This document shows positions 24,459-34,271 of a DNA stretch of 64,000 bases, one piece after another. The DNA is taken from contig NC_033563.1 of NCBI RefSeq assembly GCF_001680005.1, positions 1 through 64,000 of the forward strand, given 5' to 3'. This stretch comes from Plasmodium coatneyi (lineage: Eukaryota > Apicomplexa > Aconoidasida > Haemosporida > Plasmodiidae). The position numbers and the translations under genes are program-made. Below the pieces are notes generated by a model. The model had not been told where the DNA came from. It saw only the letters and a program-made list of their open reading frames with translations, and made no database searches. Position 1 is the stretch's first letter; every line of letters begins with the position of its first letter.

Positions 24459-25595
24459 TGTTTATGTACACTTTTTCTATATGGTGCGAATTTATATTTT
24501 AATTGTCCTTTATTTATGTACTCATATATTTTTTGAATAAGGGAAGTATGCAAAAAATTTTTTGCTGCTTATTTTTGCCTGCCTGTTTATGTTTGTTCTA
24601 TGATGATTGTATGGATGGGTTTGTAAGTGTAGGGGTGATTGTGGAATTTTCACTTCTTGTTTCTTCAAAAATAATATATATTCCTGAATTTTTGAATAGT
24701 AGTAATATGCCACATACACAAATGTGTACATCAATATCATTCCATAGGTGCATATATTTATTAAGGTAAAAAAAATATATAAAGGATTAAGCCCCAAAGG
24801 AAAAAAGTACACCTCCTAATTTTTTTTTTAATGCATATATATATATATTGTATACAGTTCATCTACATGCCTATGTGCAGTTCATATATATATGTATAAG
24901 GAGTTACGTTCCATCCCCTCCTTTCCCTTCCCCTTTCCTGGATGTGTATATTCATAAATATACTGTGAAGAGGGTAAATTTATATGAAATAAATAAAAAG
25001 AAGTGTATGTAATATACATAGAATTTCCATTAATTATGCATACAAAGGGAGAACTATATGCATCCTTATAGTATATGTTTGACAGTACATCCTTCCCCCT
25101 TCCCTTCTGTTTATGTCATTGTTCAGTAATAATAAATTGTTTTTTCTCTCCTTTTCTTTTTTTTTATATTTAACATTATCTCCAAAAGAAAAAAAAAAAA
25201 AAAAAACGTGTAGAATTTTTTAGTGTATACATGTATAAAAATTTCACTGTTAAAAATGTGCATAATAATTTGCTGCTGCACCTTCAATTACACCGTCAAA
25301 AGAAGAAGGGTGCGACATATAGTTGAAGGGGGTGTAACATTCTCTTTTTTTTTTTTCTCATAGCAGGAAATAGGATTATTAAGATTGTTATCATCATAAA
25401 TTGTATATAATATAACTAAAAACCATGTTGTTTTTATTTCAAATGACCACATAAAATTGGCTTTAATTAGTATTATTGTACATTTTAATTACTTCAACTT
25501 AAAATATATATATGTAACACACACTCATAAAGGAAGCAAACAAAAAAAAAAAAGAACAGAAAAAACAAACAAAGAAGAAGAACAGCAAAATAAAA
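24459..25595. promoter_or_regulatory. Divergent intergenic region
   Basis: Lies between a minus-strand KIR gene and a plus-strand secreted-protein gene, so it should contain both promoters. The part at about 25368-25560 (AAATAGGATTATTAAGATTG, TTATCATCATAAATTGTAT, ACTAAAAACCAT) is closely similar to 48420-48600, the same position before the paralogous gene at 48692. That conservation suggests promoter or leader function, or recent duplication. Confidence 0.45.
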
Positions 25596-26848
25596 ATGGC
25601 ACCCTTCCCTACAAAACTTTCCATACTCACCATTGCCCTGCTGCTCCTTTGGACGCAACATACTAACTATGTAAGATAACAACAACTATTAAATTTGTTT
25701 AAAATTTGTGACGCACACACATACACATTCATTATTATGATTAATGAACATTGTATTCATTTTTGCTTAGTGAAGGAAAAAAGGAAGGAAGGAAGGATGG
25801 GTCTTAGGAGGAGGAAGCAAAGAGGTTGGGGGAAGGGAAAACCTTCCACTTTCCCCCCGTACACCCCCTTCTTCCATTTTGTACCATAATACTTATACGC
25901 TCTATGATTTGTGAATGTACACTACTTTTTCTTTTGTTTTAGGTGACTGCTTTAAGCACATCATCCAAGGGTGTCGAAACTAAGAAGAGAAGTACCCCCT
26001 CTGGCACTTCCACCTTTGGTGGTGGTGTAAAAACACTAAAATCCAAGTGGAGTGATAATGATGGTACATCAAACAACAACAACGATGACGACGTCCCTTT
26101 ACAGAAGGAAAGAATAGACGATTCATTATTCATGGATCGAAACGATAAAAAATTATTTAACGATAAAAAGTTATTTCACCGATTCCATGCAGCAAGAACT
26201 GGTAACAACGGTAACAATGGACGCCCCAAAATGGATAATGATGGTGCTTCCTATCACCCCTTTTGGAAGAACCGCCGCCACTCCGGTGCAATAGACCGCT
26301 CTTTGGACAGCAGTTCCATGGAAAGTATTCAATCACTGTCCACAACATGCAGTTCCATGGGAAGTGTTACTTCCCTATCAACAAACAACAGTAGCAGCAG
26401 AAGCACTTGCTCCATGGACAGCAATTCCTCCATGGACAGTTCTGTGGATAGCCTCTTTGAGGAGCGAAATGATGACTATCATTATGATGATTATTCAACA
26501 ACACCATATAGAAGAAATAAAGCACAAAAAAATGAAAGAAGAATAGGGGAATTTCAACCCAGGGAATTCCAACCTATGGTATTCCCACCCATCAACATTC
26601 GACCTAGGAGATTTTTTAATAAATTATTGTATGCTATAAAAAGGAGAGCGACAAGAGCTTTTTCCCCTCTCGTATTGACCCTTTCTGTTTTATACTTTTT
26701 TGCTTTGTGTTGTGTTGTTTTAATTGTTGCACTTTCTATAGGCAGTCCACCACCACCTTATGCATGGATGGCAAGTGGTTTTGCCATTGTTGCTTTTATG
26801 GTATATATTCTTTTGAGTGTAAAATTAGGTACGAATTGGAACGCTTAA
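25596..26848 (+). CDS. Putative secreted/exported membrane protein, two exons
   Basis: Exon 1 is 25596-25670 (donor GTAAGA), exon 2 25943-26848 (acceptor TTTTAG), phase 0, 326 residues. Exon 1 is a signal-like hydrophobic peptide (MAPFPTKLSILT, IALLLLW). Exon 2 starts VTALSTSSKGVETKKRS, then a charged region, a Ser/Met/Asp-rich stretch built on CSMDS/SSMES units, a basic region (about RRFFNKLLYAIKRRA), and two hydrophobic segments separated by GSPPPPYAWM. I see no clear RxLxE/Q/D export motif. It is clearly paralogous to the gene at 48692-49783 and shares exon 1 style and the exon 2 start with 28164-28993. Function is unknown; a membrane protein sent to the host cell is an inference from location and architecture. 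Confidence 0.82.
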
Positions 26849-28163
26849 GGAATCGTTACAAAACTGCTACAAATAGCTACAAAAATTTTTAGTAATCGTC
26901 ACGGACCGTTACGGAACGGTTGTTTTGGGAAGGAAGGTTGTGTTAGGGTTGTTAGCTGGTGAAAGGAGAGTTGTGTTGGGTTAGTTGGTGGAAGGATGGT
27001 TGTTAGGGTGGTGGTACGTGGGTTGTTAGGATGGTGGCAGGAAGGTTGTTAGGTGTGTGGAAGGAAGGTTGTTAGGGTCGTGGAAGGAAGGTTGTTAGGT
27101 GGTTGGTGGATGTAAGGTTGTTAGGGTCGTGGTAGGTGGTACGAAGGCTGTTGGGCGTGTTAGAATGGAAGGTTTTAGGGGTGAAAGGAAGGTTGTCAGG
27201 GATGGTGGAAGGTAGGTTGTTAGGGATGATAGGTGGAAGGAAGGTTGTTAGGTGGAAGGAAAGTTGCTAGGTGGAAGGAAGGTTGTTAGGTGGAAGGAAG
27301 GTTGTTAAGTTGAAGGAAGGGGAAGGGGTGTGGAAGGAATGAGAGTGAAAGGAAGCGTATGAGGGGCAGAGTGTGGAGGAAAGAGAGTGAGGGAAGGGGT
27401 GTGGAAGGGTTATAAAAGGAAGAGTATGGAAGCATGGCTTATAAAAGGAAGAGTAAGGGAGGAATGAGAGTGAAGGTAGGGAGTGTATGGTTTAATATTG
27501 GGGTTGTTAGTGCGGGAGGAGAAAGGGTTAAAAGAAGGAGGGTTTAAAGGAAGAAGGGGTTGGAAGAAGTGTGGGTGAGTGTATGGATGTTGTGTAAAGG
27601 ATGTGATATGAGGGGGATGAAAGGAAGAGGAAGGGGTGTTAGAAGGAAGGGTTTAGAAGGAGTGGGGGAGTGAGGAAGTGAGGGAACGGTTGTGGAGGGA
27701 TGTGTGTTAGGCTGTGGGGGTGTTACGTTTTTTTTTTTTCTTCTCTGTTATAAAAATATTGACAGCTCTAAATGTTAATTTTTGAAATAACATACAATTA
27801 TGTAATTAAAATATATTTTTTTTAATTATTACAAATTATTATCATAACACCTTCCACGTATATGTATGTTATATTTCTAATTGTTAAATTAAAAAAAAAA
27901 AAAAAAATAAAAAGTTTAAAGGTAAAAAGTTTACATAGAAAGTTACACTTTCACACCTACACAAACACATCTATAATGAAAAAGAAGCTGCAGCAGTATA
28001 TATCGCAAGCACGCCGCACACAAACTATTTTATTAACGTTACCTAATAATATAAAAAGAAGAAATAATCATAGAATCTATTAATATAAATAAAGGAAAAA
28101 AAAAGGAAATATTTCCTTTTTTTTCCTTTTTTTACTCTAAAAAATAAAAAGAATAAAAGCAAA
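26849..28163. other. Intergenic, G-rich minisatellite then AT-rich leader
   Basis: About 26930-27730 is purine/G-rich with many GGAAGGTTGTTAGGG-like units on the plus strand; from 27730 it becomes AT-rich and forms the upstream region of the next gene. A 35-codon upstream open frame starts at 27976 (MKKKLQQYISQARRTQ); a counterpart starts at 63602 before the related exon at 63770. Confidence 0.6.
26930..27350. repeat. G-rich GGAAGGTTGTTAGGG minisatellite
   Basis: Degenerate tandem units of 14-25 bases (GGAAGGTTGTTAGG, GGTGGTAGG, AGGTGGAAGGAAGG). Four near-perfect copies of AGGTGGAAGGAAGGTTGTT occur around 27230-27310. Runs of three or more G make quadruplex formation plausible. Confidence 0.85.
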
Positions 28164-28993
28164 ATGATGTTCTCCGCAAAATTCCTCTTATTCATCTTGA
28201 TACTTTGCTGTTGGGCACAATATAACCCTAACCACTATCACCATGTATGATGACGATCATCATAAGAACTATTAAATTTTTTTTTTTAATTTGACGTACA
28301 CACATACTTATTATGAATAAAAAAAATTTTTACTTTTTCTAGAGGGGGGGTGGGGAATACTTCCTTCCTTCATTATAACAATTGTGCAATGTATAAATGC
28401 TAAATGTACACTTCTTTTTCTTTTTTTTTTAGGTGACTGCTTTAAGCACATCACCATCACGGTATGGTGGTAGTAGTAGTGGAACAACCAACCCATATGA
28501 TTCGTTAGATGGAAGCGATTCAAGCAGTACAAGTAGTCAAGGATCAATAACAAGTGGTGAATCTAGCATTAGAACAGCGTTGCACGGAAGTCCATTTCAT
28601 AATAAATGTTATAATAATGAGGACGACCACCCCTTTAAAAACACTGATATGCCAAATGTACCATATGGGAGGAATGAAAAGAATAAAAAAAATAAGAACA
28701 GAAAAAATACGAACCTAAAGAACAAATTTAACACATTTTTGAAGAATTGTAAATGTTGCAGGATTAAGCGTAAAAGTTTGTTATTCGTTATATGCGCTGC
28801 TTCTATTCTTTATTCATTCGCTTTATACTCTGGTGGTAAGAACATTAAACTAAGTTCTCTCACTGTAACTCCATCCAATACTCTGATTATACCGGTGGCA
28901 GCAGTAGTCTTAATTCTTGTAATCATAGGACTTGCCCTATTGGGCGTGCTATTAGGGTTATACTACTCGGGAGGAAATGAAGAAATATATTAA
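28164..28993 (+). CDS. Putative secreted/exported membrane protein, two exons
   Basis: Exon 1 is 28164-28244 (donor GTATGA), exon 2 28433-28993, phase 0, 213 residues. Exon 1 encodes a signal-like peptide (MMFSAKFLLFILILCCWAQ) followed by an Asn/His-rich end. Exon 2 begins VTALSTSPSRYGGSSSG, then a Ser/Gly-rich region, CYNNEDDHPF, a strongly basic Lys/Asn stretch, CKCCRIKRK, and two hydrophobic segments (about residues 120-140 and 175-205 of the protein). Exon 1 closely matches the exon at 63770-63844. A second in-frame ATG at 28167 is an alternative start. Unknown function; same architectural family as the genes at 25596 and 48692. Confidence 0.8.
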
Positions 28994-29392
28994 ATCAAAG
29001 TTGTAAATATGAGTATGAAAATTTTTTTCCCACACACATTTTTTGCACAAACATACTTTTGGGGCATTGCATGCTATTTATACAAAAATATGGAATTGTA
29101 ATGGTTAATTTGTGAAATTATAAATTTGTGAAAATTGTGCTTAGTATGAAAGTGTAATTCATGAAAAATGCATTCATGGAAAATTGAAATTATCAAAATT
29201 TTTATTCATGTGAAAAAATTGAAATTATCAAATTATCCAAAATTTTCGAAATTTTTTATATTTACTTCCTTCATTTACATAATTATTGATGTTGATAACG
29301 GACTCCACATTGCAAGCTACTTATAATTAATGGAAAAAAGGGGGACATTACGCAATTCATTTATAATTAATGGAGAAGGACATTTTGTTTTT
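28994..29392. other. Intergenic, convergent 3' region
   Basis: AT-rich DNA between a plus-strand gene end and a minus-strand KIR pseudogene end. It has imperfect ATTGAAATTATCAAAATT repeats at about 29184-29250 and a duplicated CATTTATAATTAATGGA motif near 29320-29375. No gene seen. Confidence 0.55.
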
Positions 29393-30246
29393 TCACTTAG
29401 GATGGTAACCTACATTGGTTCGTCGTCTATTATTCTTTGCCCCTCTTCCCTCACCACGTGGCAGTTTATATATGGTAGAATTATCTTCTGTGGAGTCGAA
29501 TGTGGAAGCTCCTATTGTGGAGGTGTCATCTGTATGTGTATCAATGTTCTGACGTCCAATGTATCTTTTTCCTCTGTTCCTTCTTTTTCCTTTAAAATGA
29601 CTACTTAAGCAAGAAGGTAAAATACCGTACTGAAGAGAAAAAAAGAGGGAGGGCAGTAAGAAAAAAATAACAATAGCAATTATTATTTTCTATATTATTT
29701 ATGTTTTGCAGCTATAATTATATTTACAAAATGGTAATTATAATTGTTGTAATTATTACCTTATATAAAAGGAAAGTGATTAATGGGACACCTATTAATG
29801 CAGCAGCAAGTTCTGAAGGTTGTGAAAGCAACTGTGTTAAGCAATTAGTCAGGCCCATTTCGCCGTCCTCCTCCCCATCTGGTGGCGGGCCTTCTCCTGG
29901 CTCTGCTTTAGACTGCAGTTGCGATGGTGTTGGAATAGGGTTCCTGTTACCTCCGCTCCTATCGCTGCTATTATATATCTCCCAACGAATAATATAGAAT
30001 ATATAACAGAATAGACTATTGGCTCCATGTTCCCCCCTATATACAATGAACTGAATGTACACAGAATGTTCACAATCCTGTCCTTATAACCTGAAAGATC
30101 CCCATATGGTTTTAATGCACTTCCTACCTGTACTTCTATTTATGTATGTTTATTATTACAATTATTTCCGGTTCCTCCTCCATATTCCAAAATGTTGAAC
30201 GCTATTTTCGAATTCAACTTTTCCAAACATCTTCTATACGAACATG
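29393..30246 (-). pseudogene. Degraded KIR gene
   Basis: The tail exon is intact (29393-29629: YGILPSCLSSHFKGKRR... NVGYHPK), and so is the stalk plus membrane end (from about 29970 to 29760, IPTPSQLQSKAEPGEG... FLLYK, donor GTAATA). The ectodomain is mostly gone: a remnant of the YYWLG core (CYIFYIIRWE, near 29975-30005) runs almost directly into the stalk, so about 150 residues of the cysteine domain are deleted. Upstream traces (ALKPYGDLSGYKDRIV near 30070-30115; a first-exon-like CGTATAGAAGATG near 30230-30245) lie in shifted frames. The stalk matches the KIR genes at 13057 and 58448. Confidence 0.75.
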
Positions 30247-31534
30247 AGAAATAGTATGCATCATTCTATACACATTCCTAATTTGCTCCATTTTTTACAT
30301 TTTGACGAATGTAATATTTTACAAAATGTAATATTTTACGAAATGTAATATTTTACAAAATGTTTTTAAATTTTCCTTACTTGATTACAAGTATTTTCCA
30401 CCTCCTTTTCCACAAACTGCCACACACATGTGTGCGACCCATTTCTAATATTGCTTATTTCTGCGTAAAATTCATTTAAAAAGTACACCTTATATTTTTG
30501 AGATGTGAAGTAGTACAAAAAAAAATTTTCAGTTATTTCATAATGATTATAATTAATGGGCATATATATATATCAAACGTTTACTTCTATTTTGTTCATT
30601 CCTTCCTTTCCTTCCTCCTTCCTTCTTTCCTTCTTATTCCTTCCTTTCCTTTCTCATTCCTTCTTTCCTTCTTTGCAACATAGATCACATTTGATACATA
30701 TATGAATGTTCCCTTTAATTTTTTATTTTATTATTTTTCTTTTTTTTTTCCATAAATACACTATAAATAAGTTATATATAGCATGCGCACTATATTATGT
30801 ACTATTTTTGAGCTACCTTTCCGATCTTCTTTCCCTCCTACTTTTTAAGTCTGCACATTATACTTTTTACATATATTCATGTACCTTCATACTCCTTCTT
30901 CCTTTTCGTTCCTTTTCTTTTTTTAAAATGCATGAATATTTTTTTTTTAAGGAAGGTAAGTACTCCTTTTTTCTTTTTTTTCTTCGCACCCCTTCGTTTC
31001 GGGAGAGAGTATTTATTCTTTTCCCTTCCATGCACATATATATGTATACATATATATATATTATATATAAATGAACAACTATATAACGTACTTATCATAA
31101 AAATAGAATAAAAAAAAAAGAAAAAAAAAAAGAAAAGAAAGAAAAAAAAAGAAGAAGCAAAAAATTACCATTCTTACATAAATAGTAGGTTACATGTATA
31201 GGTATATATATATAGAACTATACATATATGTATATATATAATTATATATATAACAATATATATAAATGGTATGCATATATACATATATACCTATACATAT
31301 ATATATATCCATATATAATATATATATATACATATACGTATATATATATATATATATATGTCGAAAGAAGAAAGGGGGAAAAGAGCATACACAAAACAGC
31401 ACACACAACACACACCACATTTTTATAACACAAAAATTTCCTTAATACAAGGCAAAAGGGGGAAAGGCAAAAATATAAACATATATATATATATATATAT
31501 AAACATACACATATGCACATGAACAATAACAACC
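30247..31534. other. Intergenic with short repeats
   Basis: Contains an 18-bp repeat (AATGTAATATTTTACGAA, three copies, 30308-30362), a pyrimidine CCTTCC/TTCCTT tract (about 30596-30675), A-rich runs (31100-31155) and long TA repeats (31200-31365, 31480-31502). No gene seen apart from the first exon of the next KIR at its right edge. Confidence 0.55.
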
Positions 31535-32809
31535 ATGACAGTGGCACAAGCAACGGTAGATACATTTCTTATTCAAAATAGCTTTAAGTAGTGTGAATAT
31601 ATAGTACCTCATATAAAATATAATAAATGACGAATGTAAAATGTGTAGTAATACACATATGTATGTTGCCTTAATTACCCTTTATAGGAGAAGCATTTGG
31701 CTCTGTTTCCTTCAAAATTAAATTTATACAATAAATTACCGGGGGGAGGAAGGAGTGAAACAACTTATTGTACTAATGGGGGCGAAGTGGGAAATGCTGA
31801 GAGTGGAGTAAGAGCTTATCTTAATGAAGGGGACCAACCTAAGAAAATTGTACAAGCCTGGTGTTATATACATCAGACGATGAGGGTCAGTAGTCTTAAT
31901 GATGAGTTATGTTATCAATTCTATTATTGGTTGGGAGGTATGGTATCCAGGAGCCCAAATGGCTCAAATTCATTTTACGATGTTATGAAATCAATTTACC
32001 TGGACCTGAAGAAGAATCTAGCCTCGAAGGGTGTATGCACTAACGTGTACCAGAATATTACGAAGGACGAATTCGACCAAAGAAAACTAATGTATGATTA
32101 CACTCAAGACTACTTGTCTATTTTGGCATATACACCTACAGGAAAAGAAACTTGTGTTCAAGAATATTACGACCATTTAGCACAATTGAAAGGGGCATGT
32201 GCTCCTATAAATACATATTGTCAGAGTGGAAGTAGTAATGCTAGTGGCCAATATTGCACCTGGTTTAAGGAGAAAGGACAGCAATATTGTGCTACGGAAA
32301 AACTGGAAAAATTGTCATGCAAAAAAGTGGGAGGTTCTACTAGTAATCAAAACACTGGTAGTCCAAGACCAGGTTCCACGGGAACTTGCAGTCCAGGTCC
32401 CTGTCCAAACCCAAATCAAGCCGGCAGCAGCGGTTCTTTTTCTGATGCCGATTTAGTGGATGGTGTCTCTGGTGGAGAAGGAAAAGGAGGGAGTGATGGT
32501 GGTGATAGTCACAGAAAAGAAGGGGAAGATGAACTTGGTGGAAGTGCTGTTATACCTGCTGCTGTGTCAGGTGGACTTGCCGCAATAGGATTACCTGCCT
32601 TAGCATACTTTTTTTACAAGTATAAATCACACCTCTTCTTTCTTAAGGGGAATAACTCCTCTGCCGGAGGAATGAGCGGAAGCAGAAGAAAAAGGTCCCT
32701 TAGGAGAGGATTTAATGATTTTGAGGGGGACGAAGACGACGACTACACCTCAACAACGGAAGATTCATCCGAATATTCGGTTCCATATACCTCATCATCA
32801 TCTAGATGA
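31535..32809 (+). CDS. KIR protein with CD99-like segment, fused tail exon
   Basis: The only plus-strand KIR gene. Exon 1 31535-31555 (MTVAQAT, donor GTAGAT) and exon 2 31688-32809, about 380 residues. Ectodomain: HLALFPSKLNLYNKLP, WCYIHQTM, LCYQFYYWLGGMVSR, CTNVYQNI, DEFDQRKLMYDYTQDY, YCTWFKEKGQQYC. Then a Pro/Gly/Ser stalk containing a 36-residue segment (32423-32530) that resembles the extracellular part of vertebrate CD99 as I remember it. The membrane segment (VIPAAVSGGLAAIG..., ending YFFYK) is followed without any intron by the tail (YKSHLFFLKGNNSSAGG... PYTSSSSR). Every other complete KIR here has an intron exactly at this K/Y junction. KIR segments identical to host CD99 have been reported in P. 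knowlesi. Confidence 0.88.
32423..32530 (+). other. Segment resembling host CD99
   Basis: Thirty-six codons reading G-S-S-G-S-F-S-D-A-D-L, then V-D-G-V-S-G-G-E-G-K-G-G-S-D-G-G, then D-S-H-R-K-E-G-E-D. From memory this follows the CD99 ectodomain just outside its membrane segment with only a few substitutions, and the preceding PNPNQA also looks CD99-like. In both proteins the segment is just N-terminal of the membrane span. The identity is recalled, not computed. Confidence 0.8.
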
Positions 32810-34271
32810 TGGAAGAAGGAAGGTCTGTTAGGTAGTGGTGGTAGGGTGTAAAGAAGGTTGTTAGCGGTGGTAGGGTGGAAGGAAAGTTATTAGGGGTGGT
32901 AGGTGGGTTGTTAGGGTGGTGGTAGGCGGGTTGTTAGGGTGGTGGTAGGCGGGTTGTTAGGGTGGTGGTAGGCGGGTTGTTAGGCGTGGTGGTAAGTGGA
33001 AGGAAGGTTGTTAGGGGTGGTAGGTGGAAGGAAGGGGGTGAAGGAAGTGAAGGGGAGTATTTTCCCCCTTGGGGGGGAAGTACACCTGAAGGGTGTATTA
33101 AAAAAAAAAAAAATTGAAGGAAGGGAGGATGGTGTGCAACGGGGGGCAGTTCTTAAGGGTAGGAGTAAGGTCACGTTAGGCGTGGAGGGGAGGTGTTAGA
33201 TTGTTAGGGGTGGTTGGTGGAAGGAAGGTTATTAGGTTAGAGGGAAGAAGAAAGGAAGCATGTTGGGGGAAGTGTGCAGGGGAGTGCGATTTAGGAAATA
33301 AGGCACACAGGAAGAAAGAAGGAAAAGGTAAGAAAAAAAAAAAAAAAAAAAAATGAAAGAAGGTAAGAAAAAAAATAAAAAAAAAAAAAAAATTGAAGGA
33401 AGGGAGGGTGGAATGTACGCAAAGGGATGAGGATTTAGGTGTTGAAAGCATTGTGCGGAGGGGTGCAATTTTGGGTGTTGAAGAATGTGTGCAGCGGGTG
33501 TAAATTTAGGTGTTAGGGTGTTAGGAAGAAAGGTCACTTCCTTTAGGTAGAAAAAAAAAAAAAAAAGGAAGGTAGGTGTACAGAGGGGTGCACCCTAAGT
33601 AAAGTTGTTAGGTGTTAGGGTAGACGGAGGGTGGTATTATATTGTTCGGGTGGAAGTTAATAAGTGCGCTGAAGGGTGCACTTAGAGGGAAGTTGTTGAA
33701 CGAAATGTGCAGGGCGGGTGCATCTTATCGCAGAAGGGCATACAGGAAGAAGGAAAAGGAAGAAAAAAAAAAAAAAAAAAGAAGGAAGGAAAGTGTGCAC
33801 AATGGTGCATTTGGGAAGGGGGTAAGTCGAAGAGAGGTTCCTACGGGTATTAGAATGAAAGGATATAAGTGGTGTGAGAGTAAGGTGTAGGGGTGCAAGG
33901 GAAGTTCCTAGGGGTATTAGAATGAATAGTTATGGGTGTGGAAGGAAGGTTGCTCACATTCCTTTTTTTAAGGAAGAAAGGAAGAAAAGAAGAATAGGAA
34001 AGAAAAAAAGAGGTGTTTAATTGTTTCTTTTTTTTTTTTTTCTTTTTAGAAAGAAATGTAGAGCATATTGTATGGAGGAAAGATTTTCGTCTTCTTTCTG
34101 ATAACAAGTAAGAAAAGGAAAATAAAAATAAAAAAAAAAAAGTAATGAAGGTGTTAGTATTTTCTTCTTTTTTCTTAGAAGAGAATACATGAATTAAGAG
34201 ACCTGTAGTGAGCGAATGAAATAGAAGGAAAAAAAAAATTACACAAGGAAAAATTAAAAAAACAAAAATAA
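32810..34271. other. Purine-rich repeat region upstream of SICAvar-like exons
   Basis: Starts with a G-rich array (32815-33030), then purine-rich DNA with A runs (33097-33112, 33338-33353, 33550-33566, 33764-33780) and GGTATTAGAATGAAAGG-type repeats (33846-33945) that also occur at 50500-50840. No SICAvar first exon was found. The frames here are repeat shadows. Confidence 0.6.
32815..33030. repeat. G-rich GGTTGTTAGGGTGGTGGTAGGC array
   Basis: Includes four near-identical 23-bp units (GGGTTGTTAGGGTGGTGG followed by TAGGC) between about 32907 and 33000, with flanking GGAAGGTTGTTAGGGG units. It lies immediately 3' of the CD99-like KIR gene. Confidence 0.9.

Noticed and set aside
31200..31502. 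Frames of Tyr/Ile repeats on both strands
   Set aside because: Translation of (TA)n microsatellite.
33176..33537. Overlapping minus-strand Phe/Pro-rich frames
   Set aside because: Shadows of purine-rich minisatellites; no homologous protein features.
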